From Streptococcus sanguinis (GTDB lineage: Bacteria; Bacillota; Bacilli; Lactobacillales; Streptococcaceae), in contig NZ_LR134002.1 in the NCBI RefSeq assembly GCF_900635155.1, positions 558,001-622,000 of the forward strand: a DNA stretch of 64,000 nt. The letters run 5' to 3'. The notes under the pieces are model-generated. The model did no database searches, was not told where the DNA came from, and was given only the letters and a program-made list of their open reading frames with translations. Positions 45,301-53,997 of this stretch are shown piece by piece; positions within the stretch are counted from its first letter, which is position 1; every line of letters starts with the position of its first letter. Position numbers and translations under genes: made by a program.

Positions 45301-46239
45301 ATGAAATCTTACAATTCTTTGAATGATTATTATCGAAAACTTTTTGGTGAAAAGACTTTTAAGGTGCCTATTGATGCAGGTTTTGACTGTCCCAATCGGG
45401 ATGGTACAGTAGCGCATGGAGGCTGTACGTTCTGTACCGTTTCGGGCTCAGGTGATTCCATTGTGGCACCAGATGCTCCCATTCGCGAGCAGTTCTATAA
45501 AGAAATTGACTTTATGCACCGCAAGTGGCCTGATGTTCGCAAGTATCTGGTCTATTTCCAGAACTTCACCAATACCCATGAGAAGCTTGAAGTGATTCGC
45601 GAGCGCTATGAGCAGGCTATTAACGAGCCAGGTGTCGTTGGACTCAATATCGGGACTCGGCCAGACTGTTTGCCAGATGATACCATTGCCTATTTGGCTG
45701 ACCTGTCTGAGCGCATGCATGTGACCGTAGAGTTGGGGCTTCAGACTACCTATGAGGAGACTTCAGATTTGATTAATCGTGCCCATTCTTATGAGCTCTA
45801 TGTGGAGACGGTCCAGCGAGTCCGTAAGTTGGCTCCCAAGGCGGAGATTGTCTCTCACTTGATCAACGGCCTGCCGGGTGAGACCCATGACATGATGCTA
45901 GAGAATGTCCGCCGCTGTGTGACCGATAATGACATTCAAGGGATCAAGCTCCACCTACTTCACTTGATGACTAATACCCGTATGCAGCGGGATTATCATG
46001 AGGGGCGACTGCAGCTGCTCAGTCAGGAGGAGTATGTCTCTATCGTCTGCGACCAACTGGAGATTATCCCCGAGCATATCGTCATCCACCGTATCACAGG
46101 TGATGCTCCGCGGGATATGTTGATTGGTCCCATGTGGAGCCTCAATAAATGGGAAGTTCTCAATGCCATTGAGACAGAAATGCGTCGCCGTGGCAGCAAA
46201 CAAGGCTGTAAAGCAAAGGAGCAGAGATTCGTATGTTAA
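45301..46239 (+). CDS. TIGR01212-family radical SAM protein
   Basis: 312 residues from ATG 45301; ATG 45292 is in frame but lies within the -10. The radical SAM cluster is CPNRDGTVAHGGCTFC (Cys-x-n-Cys-x2-Cys, family spacing), with the SAM-binding NIGTRPDCLPD and ELGLQTTYEETS. The family resembles Elp3-type enzymes without the acetyltransferase domain; function unknown. It overlaps the next gene by 7 bases and may be leaderless. Confidence 0.87.
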   Translation: MKSYNSLNDYYRKLFGEKTFKVPIDAGFDCPNRDGTVAHGGCTFCTVSGSGDSIVAPDAPIREQFYKEIDFMHRKWPDVRKYLVYFQNFTNTHEKLEVIRERYEQAINEPGVVGLNIGTRPDCLPDDTIAYLADLSERMHVTVELGLQTTYEETSDLINRAHSYELYVETVQRVRKLAPKAEIVSHLINGLPGETHDMMLENVRRCVTDNDIQGIKLHLLHLMTNTRMQRDYHEGRLQLLSQEEYVSIVCDQLEIIPEHIVIHRITGDAPRDMLIGPMWSLNKWEVLNAIETEMRRRGSKQGCKAKEQRFVC

Positions 46240-46787
46240 GACCCTTACAGATGGCCCATGCCTTTTTGGCAGAAGTCGTGACCAAGGAAGATACCGTGGT
46301 GGATGCTACCATGGGGAATGGGCATGACACCCTCTTTCTGGCTAAGTTGGCCAAGCAAGTCTATGCTTTTGACATTCAGGAGCAAGCTGTGGAAAAGACC
46401 CGCCAGCGCTTGGCAGAAGCGGACTTGGACAATGCCCAGCTAATCTTGGCTGGGCATGAGACTCTGGACCAATACACAGACCATTTCAAGGCCGCAATTT
46501 TTAATCTTGGTTACCTGCCTTCGGCGGACAAGTCTGTTATTACCCGACCTGATACGACGCTGGAAGCTCTGGAAAAGGTCTGTCGAGGCATGGAAAAAGG
46601 TGGCCGTGCAGCTATCATGATTTATTACGGGCATGAAGGTGGCGAAGTTGAAAAAGATGCGGTGCTAGACTTCGTCAGTCAGCTGCCCCAGCAGGATTTC
46701 ACCGTTGCCCTCTACAAGACAATCAATCAGATCAACAACCCGCCTTTCTTGGTCATGATTGAGAAATTGAGAGAAGTGCTTGGTTAA
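46233..46787 (+). CDS. Class I SAM-dependent methyltransferase (YtqB-like)
   Basis: 184 residues. Rossmann methyltransferase motifs: VVDATMGNGHDTLFLAKL, VYAFDIQEQAVEKT and FNLGYLPSADK. Bacillus YtqB is paired with the radical SAM gene ytqA in the same order, supporting a shared, probably RNA-modifying, role. Confidence 0.87.
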   Translation: MLRPLQMAHAFLAEVVTKEDTVVDATMGNGHDTLFLAKLAKQVYAFDIQEQAVEKTRQRLAEADLDNAQLILAGHETLDQYTDHFKAAIFNLGYLPSADKSVITRPDTTLEALEKVCRGMEKGGRAAIMIYYGHEGGEVEKDAVLDFVSQLPQQDFTVALYKTINQINNPPFLVMIEKLREVLG

Positions 46788-46807
46788 ACGCCTTAGGAAG
46801 CGTTTAA
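46784..46807 (+). terminator. Hairpin at the end of the ytqB-like gene
   Basis: TTAAACGC (46784-46791) / GCGTTTAA (46800-46807), overlapping the stop codon; the T run comes only 8 bases later (GCTTTTTTA), so it may be a weak terminator. Confidence 0.5.
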
Positions 46808-46849
46808 TCAGGTGCTTTTTTATTTATTGACGCTTTTATTTTGAAAAAT

Positions 46850-46887
46850 GAGAAAAAAAGCAGTAAACCATTGCGATTTACTGCTTT
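46850..46887 (-). terminator. Minus-strand terminator of the mini transcription unit
   Basis: Perfect 11-bp stem AAAGCAGTAAA / TTTACTGCTTT (46857-46867 with 46877-46887). Read on the minus strand it is followed by seven T. On the plus strand there is no T tract, so it serves minus-strand transcripts. Confidence 0.85.
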
Positions 46888-46901
46888 AAAAATTGTTCTA
46901 T

Positions 46902-46928
46902 TCAATTAGACAAATTCTTATGTTTCAT
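46902..46928 (-). CDS. 8-residue small ORF with optimal ribosome-binding site
   Basis: Peptide MKHKNLSN. On the minus strand GGAGGTG (complement of 46937-46943) stands exactly 8 bases before ATG. The extended -10 TGGTATCAT (complement of 46951-46959) puts the transcript start at or just before that ribosome-binding site. The hairpin terminator follows 15 bases after the stop. A longer in-frame version of 16 residues from 46952 would start inside the -10. It could be a peptide gene or a small RNA with an incidental ORF. Confidence 0.45.
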   Translation of the reverse strand: MKHKNLSN

Positions 46929-46950
46929 CGTCTTTGCACCTCCGGTATTC

Positions 46951-46959
46951 ATGATACCA
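46951..46959 (-). promoter_or_regulatory. Promoter of the mini transcription unit
   Basis: Minus-strand TGGTATCAT, an extended -10 with one mismatch; TTGCTA lies 15 bases further upstream as a possible -35. Confidence 0.5.
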
Positions 46960-47043
46960 CAATAATCTCACTAGCAATCATGTGTAGAGATGTTATTGCC
47001 AAACTCAAATTTGGTGCACTGTAGATGATCCTCATTTCACATA

Positions 47044-47418
47044 TTACATCTGAAATGCTGTTATCCAAAAACATATTGCAGCTATAAGTGAAAGAGGAGT
47101 CATAACATATTTTTCTTTCTTACTTTTTGAAATCATGTTCATAATCGTATTCAAGGATAGATAAGCGGCAAAGAAGAAACAAATATATTTAGTAATCTTA
47201 AAAGAAAACCACAAGGGAAGCAAACCTCCAGCTTGCAAAATAATGATCATGGCAAAAATTTGGATAGCTACTGAAACGACTGCCGCAAGTCTAAATTTCT
47301 TAGGTAAGATTTTATGTTGACCACCCATTGTATATTCGCCCAAAGGCAGACCGCAAGCAACAAGAACTGTCATAATTGCTATAACTCCAAATAATACTGC
47401 ACCTAATATTGAAAACAT
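47044..47418 (-). CDS. Small four-helix membrane protein, unknown function
   Basis: 124 residues with four hydrophobic segments (about 3-22, 45-63, 70-95, 105-122). A polar loop (GEYTMGGQHKILPKKFR) follows the first helix. GGGAG precedes ATG by about 10 bases. No family motif recognised. Confidence 0.7.
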   Translation of the reverse strand: MFSILGAVLFGVIAIMTVLVACGLPLGEYTMGGQHKILPKKFRLAAVVSVAIQIFAMIIILQAGGLLPLWFSFKITKYICFFFAAYLSLNTIMNMISKSKKEKYVMTPLSLIAAICFWITAFQM

Positions 47419-47529
47419 AAATCGCTATTCTCCCTTCGCAAAATACAAAAAATTTTAATTACAAATTCAACTTTGTTTCACTTAGTATTCCTATAAAATT
47501 ATAACAAATTCTTATCAAGTGTTCAAGTT

Positions 47530-49092
47530 TTATAGGTTTTTCTCAAGCTGGTCTGTTGATTTCCCTTTTCCTTTGTTCTTCCACCAATCGCTCAGGTCGA
47601 CTAAGGATTGAGCGGCGGAAGGGATGAGAAGGAGGACATAGATATAGACATACTGGCTCTTGGTTTCCCAGAAGAAGTGGAAGAGGCCGCCCCCCAAGAG
47701 AAAGATGAAGGGATAGAGGTCAAAAGGCGTCAGCTTTTCCTCGGCGACGAAAAATTTATGCAGGATAAAGAAACAGGCGAGCAGATAGATACTGGCTAGC
47801 AGGGTCAAGAGCAGGAAATTAACAATCTGATACCCCTTTCTTTCCTCATAAATGCTGCGCAAGACAGTTGGTTTCATGTATTGCTGGCGTTCAATCTGAG
47901 GCCCAGTCCAAATAGACTGAAAAGTTGGCTCAGTCCAGGTAGACTTGACCTTTTCGTAGAAGAATTTGAGCGCATAAGTAGGATGCTTGCTGAAGTGAAT
48001 CAAAATGTCCTTCAAATCTCGAGTGGCCATTTCTGTAGCCAAATTTTCATCGTACTTGTTGCGCTTGAGAATCTTGGTATTGTAGGCATCGTACCAGCCT
48101 CCCAAGGTCTGCCGATTAGGATCATCCCGCAGGCCCATAGTGATGTAGGCGATTTTTGGTGTGCCGACACCTATCTTGCCTCCAATCAGCTGCTCATAGT
48201 AGGCAGTCAGTCCCTTGTTTGAAAGAACGATGCTGGCTAAAATCAGGATGATGGCTAACGGTTTCTTCCAAGACCATTTATAAAAAATGGACAGGAAGTA
48301 GACGCCGATCAGCATAATGGCAAAGATGATGTAGTTGTTGCGCAGGAGGCAGGCCAGGCTGATGCTGGCAGTTCCCAGCAAGGCATAGAGCAGGTTTCCT
48401 TTCTGATCCAGCTTGATAAAAGCATAGAGACTGAGCAGACAGAAGAAGAGCCCGGGAATGGTACCATAGACAAAGAGGACGAAAAATAGCTGTGGTAGAA
48501 AGAGAAAAGTCAGCACAATCGTGTATTTTTGGATGATTTCTCTGGCATTGAGGAGAGCTGTAATCTTGTAAATCAAGAAATGACTGAGTAAAGTCCAGCC
48601 GACATTCATGCTAAAAGCAAACTGAGTCGTTGGAGAAATAAAAGCATAAAGTCGCTCCAGAGTCATCAGTCCTAACTGATGGGGATTGCGATACATGTAG
48701 CTTCCGACGGTCGTCAGTGAGCTGTAATCTCCTTGGTTAAAGGCTAGCGCTGCATTGAAAACGTGCTTGGCGTCAGCTCGGATGCGGCCATCGTAGGCCG
48801 TTATCAGAAAAATCGCTACTGCTATAAAGAGGAAGGACAAAATCCAAAAAAGGTGCTTGGTCTGAACCTTTTCCAATAGGGGCCGGATTAAAAAGAGGCT
48901 GAGGAGAAAGAGCAGGAGGATAGGGTAGAAATACCAAGGATTACTGACGAATTGGACACCCTCAGCAATCCTCAAAGGTATGTAAGTATGGGATAGCAGA
49001 ATCTGCCCAGACAGGAAAAGCAAGGCAATGGCAGTCATGGTCAGAATCAGGAAGTAGCCCAGGTTGAAGATGGTATTAGAAAATTGCTTCAT
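47530..49092 (-). CDS. Polytopic membrane protein, GT-C glycosyltransferase-like
   Basis: 520 residues with about 12-13 membrane segments. The first extracellular loop carries AYDGRIRADAKHVF and the later loop FYEKVKSTWTEP, the general layout of lipid-linked-sugar glycosyltransferases of the GT-C fold (acidic residues after the first helix). It may add a sugar to a surface polymer or protein; this is inferred from topology only. It overlaps the upstream ABC gene by 4 bases (ATGA). Confidence 0.72.
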   Translation of the reverse strand: MKQFSNTIFNLGYFLILTMTAIALLFLSGQILLSHTYIPLRIAEGVQFVSNPWYFYPILLLFLLSLFLIRPLLEKVQTKHLFWILSFLFIAVAIFLITAYDGRIRADAKHVFNAALAFNQGDYSSLTTVGSYMYRNPHQLGLMTLERLYAFISPTTQFAFSMNVGWTLLSHFLIYKITALLNAREIIQKYTIVLTFLFLPQLFFVLFVYGTIPGLFFCLLSLYAFIKLDQKGNLLYALLGTASISLACLLRNNYIIFAIMLIGVYFLSIFYKWSWKKPLAIILILASIVLSNKGLTAYYEQLIGGKIGVGTPKIAYITMGLRDDPNRQTLGGWYDAYNTKILKRNKYDENLATEMATRDLKDILIHFSKHPTYALKFFYEKVKSTWTEPTFQSIWTGPQIERQQYMKPTVLRSIYEERKGYQIVNFLLLTLLASIYLLACFFILHKFFVAEEKLTPFDLYPFIFLLGGGLFHFFWETKSQYVYIYVLLLIPSAAQSLVDLSDWWKNKGKGKSTDQLEKNL

Positions 49093-49883
49093 GAGGACCT
49101 GACCTCCACCTTGACGAAATAGCGGTCTTCTCCTAGCTCAATCAGCTCGACTGGTTGGGGATAGAAGCGATCCATGACCACTTTTTGAAGTATGTCTTCT
49201 TTAGGACCTTGGGCTATGATTTCGCCTTCTTTCAGGAGCAGGACATGATCCATAGCAGCAGTGATTTCCTCTACATGGTGGGTGACATAGAGGATGGTTG
49301 GAGCCTGGTCCATCTGTGTAATCTTACCAATCTGATCCAGCAGGCGCTCGCGGGCAAAGAGATCCAGACCACTGGTCGCTTCGTCTAAGATAAGCAGTTC
49401 TGGCTTTTCCATGATACTGCGCGCAATCAGCAAGAGCTGTTTTTCCCCTTGAGACAGACTGGCGTAGCTTCGGCCAATCAATTCTTGCCCGCCAATGGAA
49501 GCCAGCATTTCCCAAGCTTGGTTCAGCTCAGTTTGCCCGTAAGGAGCATAGAGAATACTGCTTTTATACTTGCCTGTCAGAACGATTTCTTCGGCAGTGA
49601 GATGGCTGGGCAGACGCTCAGCAATGAAGGAGCCGACTACTCCAATCTTAGTTCGCAGCTGAGGAATGTCGCCGGCACCAAATTCAGTACCGAGAACTGT
49701 TACCTTGCCCTGGGTCTTCCAATGTTCAGCCATGAGCAGGCGCAGGAGAGTAGACTTTCCAGAACCGTTGAGACCGAGGATGGCCCAATGCTCCCCCTTT
49801 TTCACCTGCCAGTTGAGATCTTTTAAGATGGTTCGGCCTTGTTTAGCTAAGCTTACATTTTCCAGTTTGATAATCTTTTCCAT
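49089..49883 (-). CDS. ABC transporter ATP-binding protein
   Basis: 264 residues. Walker A GLNGSGKST, Q-loop, signature LSQGEKQ, Walker B LLILDEATSGLD and the switch His in YVTHHVEEI. There is no permease beside it, so it may serve a transporter elsewhere; the similarity is to the YlmA/ModF group. Translationally coupled to the membrane protein gene that follows it. Confidence 0.88.
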   Translation of the reverse strand: MEKIIKLENVSLAKQGRTILKDLNWQVKKGEHWAILGLNGSGKSTLLRLLMAEHWKTQGKVTVLGTEFGAGDIPQLRTKIGVVGSFIAERLPSHLTAEEIVLTGKYKSSILYAPYGQTELNQAWEMLASIGGQELIGRSYASLSQGEKQLLLIARSIMEKPELLILDEATSGLDLFARERLLDQIGKITQMDQAPTILYVTHHVEEITAAMDHVLLLKEGEIIAQGPKEDILQKVVMDRFYPQPVELIELGEDRYFVKVEVRSS

Positions 49884-49929
49884 TTTTACTCTTTCTTTCG
49901 TTAAATCTCCTTTATTATAACAAAATTTA

Positions 49930-49938
49930 TGGTAAAAT
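49930..49938 (+). promoter_or_regulatory. Extended -10 promoter of the AI-2E family gene
   Basis: TGGTAAAAT at 49930-49938, 20 bases before ATG 49958, with GGAGGAG between. A divergent TATAAT on the minus strand (near 49915-49920) serves the ABC gene. Confidence 0.6.
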
Positions 49939-49957
49939 AACTGATAGGAGGAGTCAA

Positions 49958-51082
49958 ATGTTTCATAAAAGTAAGCTGATGTTTTGGACCAGTGAGGTCC
50001 TTTTGCTAACGATTATTTTCTTTATCTGGCGTCAGATGGGGGATATGATAACCCCGATTGTTAGCGTTGTGAATACCATCTTGATTCCCTTTCTTGTGGG
50101 AGGATTTCTTTACTATATTACGAATCCGCTGGTGAAATTTCTCCAGGACAAGCTCAAAATCAACCGAATGATTGGAATTCTGATGACGCTCAGCCTTCTG
50201 TTTGGCTTGATCGCTTTGGGCGTTATTTACCTCTTGCCGATTTTGATTAATCAGCTGAGCAGCTTGATTAATTCAACGCAAGGCCTTTATTGGGAAATTC
50301 AAAGTTTTGTCAATCAATTATCTAAAAATCCGCTCTTTCGAAATCTGAATATCCAATCCACCATCCAGCAGCTCAACCTGTCTTATGTGGACATTCTGCA
50401 AAATATCCTTAACAGTGTGACCAACAGTCTGGGCAGCGTCCTGTCAGCAGTTGTCAATACGCTGATGATTTTAATTATGACACCGATTTTCTTGGTTTAT
50501 TTCCTCATGGACGGCCATAAGCTTTTGCCCATGCTGGAGCGGACAGTCCTCAAGCGCGATAAGCTCAATATCTCAAGCTTGTTGACCAATCTCAATGCTA
50601 CTGTTGCCCGTTATATAAGTGGAATTTCAATTGATGCCCTGATTATCGGTGCTCTGGCCTATATTGGCTATAGCGTCATTGGGCTCAAGTACGCTTTGGT
50701 CTTTGCTATTTTTTCAAGTCTGGCTAATCTAATCCCCTATGTAGGACCGAGTATCGGCTTGATTCCTATGGTCATTACTTATGCCTTTACCGATCCTCAG
50801 AAGATGGTAGCGGCCTTGATTTACATGCTTATTATCCAGCAGGTAGATGGCAATATCCTCTATCCCCGTATCGTTGGTGGTGTGATGAAGGTTCATCCTA
50901 TTACCATCATGGTGCTCTTACTCTTATCCAGCAATATCTATGGCGTGCTAGGGATGATTGTGGCAATCCCGACCTATTCTATCCTCAAGGAAATCGCTAA
51001 GTTCTTGGCTAACCTCTATGACAATCACAAGGAAGCCCAGCAGCAGAAGAAGAACGAAGAGTTTGGGATTATTAATAAATAA
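49958..51082 (+). CDS. AI-2E family transporter (PerM/YdbI-like)
   Basis: 374 residues. Hydrophobic throughout, with about 7-8 membrane segments, a long amphipathic middle (PILINQLSSLINSTQGL...) and the C-terminal family motif PYVGPSIGLIPMVI and DGNILYPRIVGGVMKVHPI. Members export autoinducer-2 or act as Na+/H+ antiporters; the substrate is undefined here. Confidence 0.9.
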   Translation: MFHKSKLMFWTSEVLLLTIIFFIWRQMGDMITPIVSVVNTILIPFLVGGFLYYITNPLVKFLQDKLKINRMIGILMTLSLLFGLIALGVIYLLPILINQLSSLINSTQGLYWEIQSFVNQLSKNPLFRNLNIQSTIQQLNLSYVDILQNILNSVTNSLGSVLSAVVNTLMILIMTPIFLVYFLMDGHKLLPMLERTVLKRDKLNISSLLTNLNATVARYISGISIDALIIGALAYIGYSVIGLKYALVFAIFSSLANLIPYVGPSIGLIPMVITYAFTDPQKMVAALIYMLIIQQVDGNILYPRIVGGVMKVHPITIMVLLLLSSNIYGVLGMIVAIPTYSILKEIAKFLANLYDNHKEAQQQKKNEEFGIINK

Positions 51083-51127
51083 GGATGAGTTTCGGAATTG
51101 ATTAATTCCAGAGTCTCGATACCAGAA

Positions 51128-51161
51128 AATAAGACGGAAGGAAGACCTTCCGTCTTATTTT
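51128..51161. terminator. Strong terminator after the AI-2E family gene
   Basis: Perfect 14-bp stem AATAAGACGGAAGG (51128-51141) / CCTTCCGTCTTATT (51146-51159), loop AAGA, short T tract. Confidence 0.9.
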
Positions 51162-51189
51162 CATTTCCTGTGCACTAAATTTAAAAATA

Positions 51190-51198
51190 TGATATAAT
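51190..51198 (+). promoter_or_regulatory. Extended -10 promoter of the CNNM/CorC gene
   Basis: TGATATAAT at 51190-51198, 36 bases ahead of ATG 51234. Confidence 0.6.
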
Positions 51199-51233
51199 CA
51201 GATTTACCTATACTTTTCGAGGAGAAAGAATCA

Positions 51234-52574
51234 ATGGAAGACCCTGGCAGTCAGAATATGTTATGGCAAGCCTTACTACTGTTTATATTGACTTTGTTAA
51301 ATGCCTTTTTCTCAGCAGCTGAGATGGCAATGGTATCGCTAAATCGAGCGCGTGTGGAGCAAAAGGCTGAAGAGGGCGACCTCAAGTATATCCGGCTCTT
51401 AGCTGTCTTAGAAAGCCCCAATAACTTCTTATCAACTATTCAGGTTGGGATTACTGTTATCAATATCCTGTCTGGGGCTAGCTTTGCGCATAATCTGGGA
51501 AAACTTTTCTCTTCTTGGATGGGAAATTCCGAGACTGCACGTGCTATCGGAACTTTCTTGGCCCTGATTTTGCTAACGTATATTTCCATTGTTTTGGGGG
51601 AGCTTTATCCGAAGCGCATTGCCATGAACCTGAAAGATAATCTAGCTGTGCGTACTGCACCGGTCATTATCTTTCTTGGCAAGATTGTCAGCCCCTTCGT
51701 CTGGTTGCTGTCAGCATCAACCAACCTGCTGAGTCGAATAACGCCGATGAAGTTTGATGATGCTGACGAAAAGATGACCCGGGACGAGATTGAGTATATG
51801 CTGACCAAGAGCGAAGAGACCTTGGATGCAGATGAGATTGAGATGCTGCAGGGGATTTTCTCTCTGGATGAGCTGATGGCTCGAGAACTGATGGTGCCGC
51901 GGACGGATGCTTTTATGGTGGACATTCAGGACGATACCAAGGAAATCATCGAAAGCATTCTCAAACAGAGCTTCTCGCGGATTCCTGTCTATGATGGGGA
52001 TAAGGACAATGTCATCGGTCTGATTCATACCAAGCGACTGCTCAATGAAGGGTTCATCAATGGTTTTGACAATATCGTTCTGCGTAAGATTCTGCAGGAG
52101 CCGCTCTTTGTACCGGAAACCATGTTTGTCGATGATTTGCTCAAGGAGCTGCGCAACACGCAAAATCAAATGGCGATTCTCTTGGATGAGTATGGCGGAA
52201 TGGCTGGTCTGGTTACACTGGAAGACCTCTTGGAGGAGATTGTCGGTGAGATAGACGATGAGACTGACAAGGCTGAAATCGAAGTCCATGAAATCGGTGA
52301 GAACACCTACATCGTCTTAGGAACCATGACTCTCAATGACTTTAATGAATACTTTGAAGTCGAAATCGAAAGTGACGATGTGGATACGATAGCAGGTTAT
52401 TATTTGACTTGTGTAGGGACTATTCCAGATCCGAAGGAACGCATTAGCTACGAAGTCGAAAGTCAGAATAAGCAGCTCATTTTGACCAATGATAAGGTTA
52501 AAAATGGCCGTGTCACGAAGGTTAAGGTTAAAATTTCGGAACAAGTGGAAATAGATGAGGAAGCTAATAAATAG
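51234..52574 (+). CDS. Hemolysin-family (CNNM/CorC) membrane protein
   Basis: 446 residues. The DUF21 membrane domain (1-195, three to four helices, with ...NAFFSAAEMAMVSLNR) is followed by two CBS domains (about 215-330, DNVIGLIHTKRLL and ILLDEYGGMAGLVTLEDLLEEIVGEI) and a C-terminal CorC_HlyC domain (GTMTLNDFNEYF). The family is linked to magnesium export; the old name hemolysin is misleading. A terminator follows. Confidence 0.92.
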   Translation: MEDPGSQNMLWQALLLFILTLLNAFFSAAEMAMVSLNRARVEQKAEEGDLKYIRLLAVLESPNNFLSTIQVGITVINILSGASFAHNLGKLFSSWMGNSETARAIGTFLALILLTYISIVLGELYPKRIAMNLKDNLAVRTAPVIIFLGKIVSPFVWLLSASTNLLSRITPMKFDDADEKMTRDEIEYMLTKSEETLDADEIEMLQGIFSLDELMARELMVPRTDAFMVDIQDDTKEIIESILKQSFSRIPVYDGDKDNVIGLIHTKRLLNEGFINGFDNIVLRKILQEPLFVPETMFVDDLLKELRNTQNQMAILLDEYGGMAGLVTLEDLLEEIVGEIDDETDKAEIEVHEIGENTYIVLGTMTLNDFNEYFEVEIESDDVDTIAGYYLTCVGTIPDPKERISYEVESQNKQLILTNDKVKNGRVTKVKVKISEQVEIDEEANK

Positions 52575-52591
52575 TTGACTCCTTGTAAAAC

Positions 52592-52626
52592 AAACAGGCT
52601 TTCTTATAAAGAAGGTCTGTTTTTGG
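52592..52626 (+). terminator. Terminator after the CNNM/CorC gene
   Basis: 14-bp stem with two G-U pairs: 52592-52605 (AAACAGGCTTTCTT) with 52609-52622 (AAGAAGGTCTGTTT), loop ATA, then T tract. Confidence 0.85.
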
Positions 52627-52738
52627 TTGCCGTAATAAGGCAGTTTGTTTCATTGAGTTAGAGATGATTCAATAGTAAAATTGCGGAAAAGGTTCTAGTT
52701 TTATGGTAAACTACATATAGAAAGACATGGTATTTTGT

Positions 52739-53347
52739 ATGATGAAACGCGTGAAATCTATTCTTTTATCACTGATTTGCCTTTCTGTGCTTGTAATAGG
52801 AGGTAAATTTTATATGGATCGAATGAAAGTGGATAATCTCTACCGGCATGGTTTTCAGCTCTATGAAGAACAAATCGCGACCTACCTAAAAGAACATTAC
52901 AGCGGTATCAGTAAAATCGAATTTTCTCCTATTTTTAAAAGTGGAGGAGGAGGAGAAGGTTTTGTAAATGCTCGTATAGTTCCAGTAGTTTATGATAATT
53001 ATGGTAATAAAGTATATTTGCGCAATGATGGCGTTTTAAAGATGGGTGTGGCAGATTATGAAATGACAGCTGGAATTGATTTGGATTTTAATGTCAATGA
53101 TGGTTCAGAAATAATTTATTTACATAATAAGAAGAATGAATCTGTTAGTGTGGAAGGTTACCAGCATTTGCCAGATGGATTAAATTTGAATAAGGATGAA
53201 ATTACTGATGAAAAGATGGATGCTTTTTCTCGTGAAGGGTATCTAAAAGGTGTAGAAAAAAATAGCTTAGGTAGTCCCAAAGCTGAGATTGTCTATAATT
53301 TAGAAATTAGACGTGTACAGGGGAGGGAGTTTTATGAATGGAAGTAA
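52739..53347 (+). CDS. TipC-family immunity protein, copy 1
   Basis: 202 residues from the tandem ATG at 52739; the upstream ATG 52727 has no counterpart in copies 2 and 3. N-terminal membrane anchor (SILLSLICLSVLVIGGKFY, no lipobox), then an extracellular domain beginning RHGFQLYEEQIATYLKEHY and SGISKIEFSPIF. The head and the tail (KAEIVYNLEIRR) are nearly identical to copies 2 and 3; the middle (residues 75-165) differs. TipC proteins protect against T7SS toxins acting outside the membrane. The ribosome-binding site present in copies 2 and 3 (AAGGAGG) is degraded here. TGGTAAACT near 52706 may be the -10. Confidence 0.75.
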   Translation: MMKRVKSILLSLICLSVLVIGGKFYMDRMKVDNLYRHGFQLYEEQIATYLKEHYSGISKIEFSPIFKSGGGGEGFVNARIVPVVYDNYGNKVYLRNDGVLKMGVADYEMTAGIDLDFNVNDGSEIIYLHNKKNESVSVEGYQHLPDGLNLNKDEITDEKMDAFSREGYLKGVEKNSLGSPKAEIVYNLEIRRVQGREFYEWK

Positions 53348-53391
53348 CCCACCAATTTGGTAAGTTGGACTAGAAAGAAAAGGAGGTTTGT

Positions 53392-53997
53392 ATGACTATA
53401 CGAGTAAAATCTATTCTTTTATCTCTGTTTTGAGTTTTTGTACTTGTAATAGGAGGTAAATTTTATATAGACAGAATGAAAGTGGACAACCTCTACCGGC
53501 ATGGTTTTCAGCTCTATGAAGAGCAAATCGCAACCTACCTAAAAGAGCATTACAACGGTATCAGTAAAATCGAATTTTCTCCGATTTTTATTAGTGGAGG
53601 AAAGGGAGAAAGCTTTGTTCATTCTCGGGTTATACCTGTGATTTATGATAATTATGGCAATAAAGCCTATCTTCAAAATGGCAGACCTCTAGATATTGGA
53701 GTACCTCGTTATGGAACATTTTCCGGTCTTGAATTAGATTTTGCGTACGGTGGTTCCGAGTTTATTCATTTGTTAAATGATGATAAAGAATATATACAAG
53801 CTGATCAGTATCAGCACCTGCCTCCAGAATTAAAGTTAAAGAAGGATGATATCATGGATGAAGTTATGACGGCCTATGTGAATGAAGGACTTCTAAAGGG
53901 AGTAGAAAAAAATAGTCAAGGCAGTCCCAAAGCTGAGATTGTCTATAATTTGGAAATTAGACGAATACAGGGAAGAGAGACTTTCGAATGGCAGTAA
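53392..53997 (+). pseudogene. TipC-family immunity gene, copy 2, interrupted by a stop codon
   Basis: Starts at ATG 53392 behind AAGGAGG, reads MTIRVKSILLSLF and then meets TGA at 53431-53433, where copies 1 and 3 have TGC (Cys). After it the frame is intact to 53997. The stop lies inside the membrane anchor, so the full-length anchored product is lost. A shorter product of 173 residues could start at ATG 53476, but the nearest ribosome-binding site (AGGAGG 53451-53456) is 19 bases away. The mature domain is well preserved, so the stop may be recent. There is no obvious own promoter; probably transcribed from copy 1. Confidence 0.82.

Noticed and set aside
51717..52289. 190-codon minus-strand frame within the CNNM/CorC gene
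   Set aside because: Shadow of a strongly coding plus-strand gene with biased third positions; composition like translated antisense.
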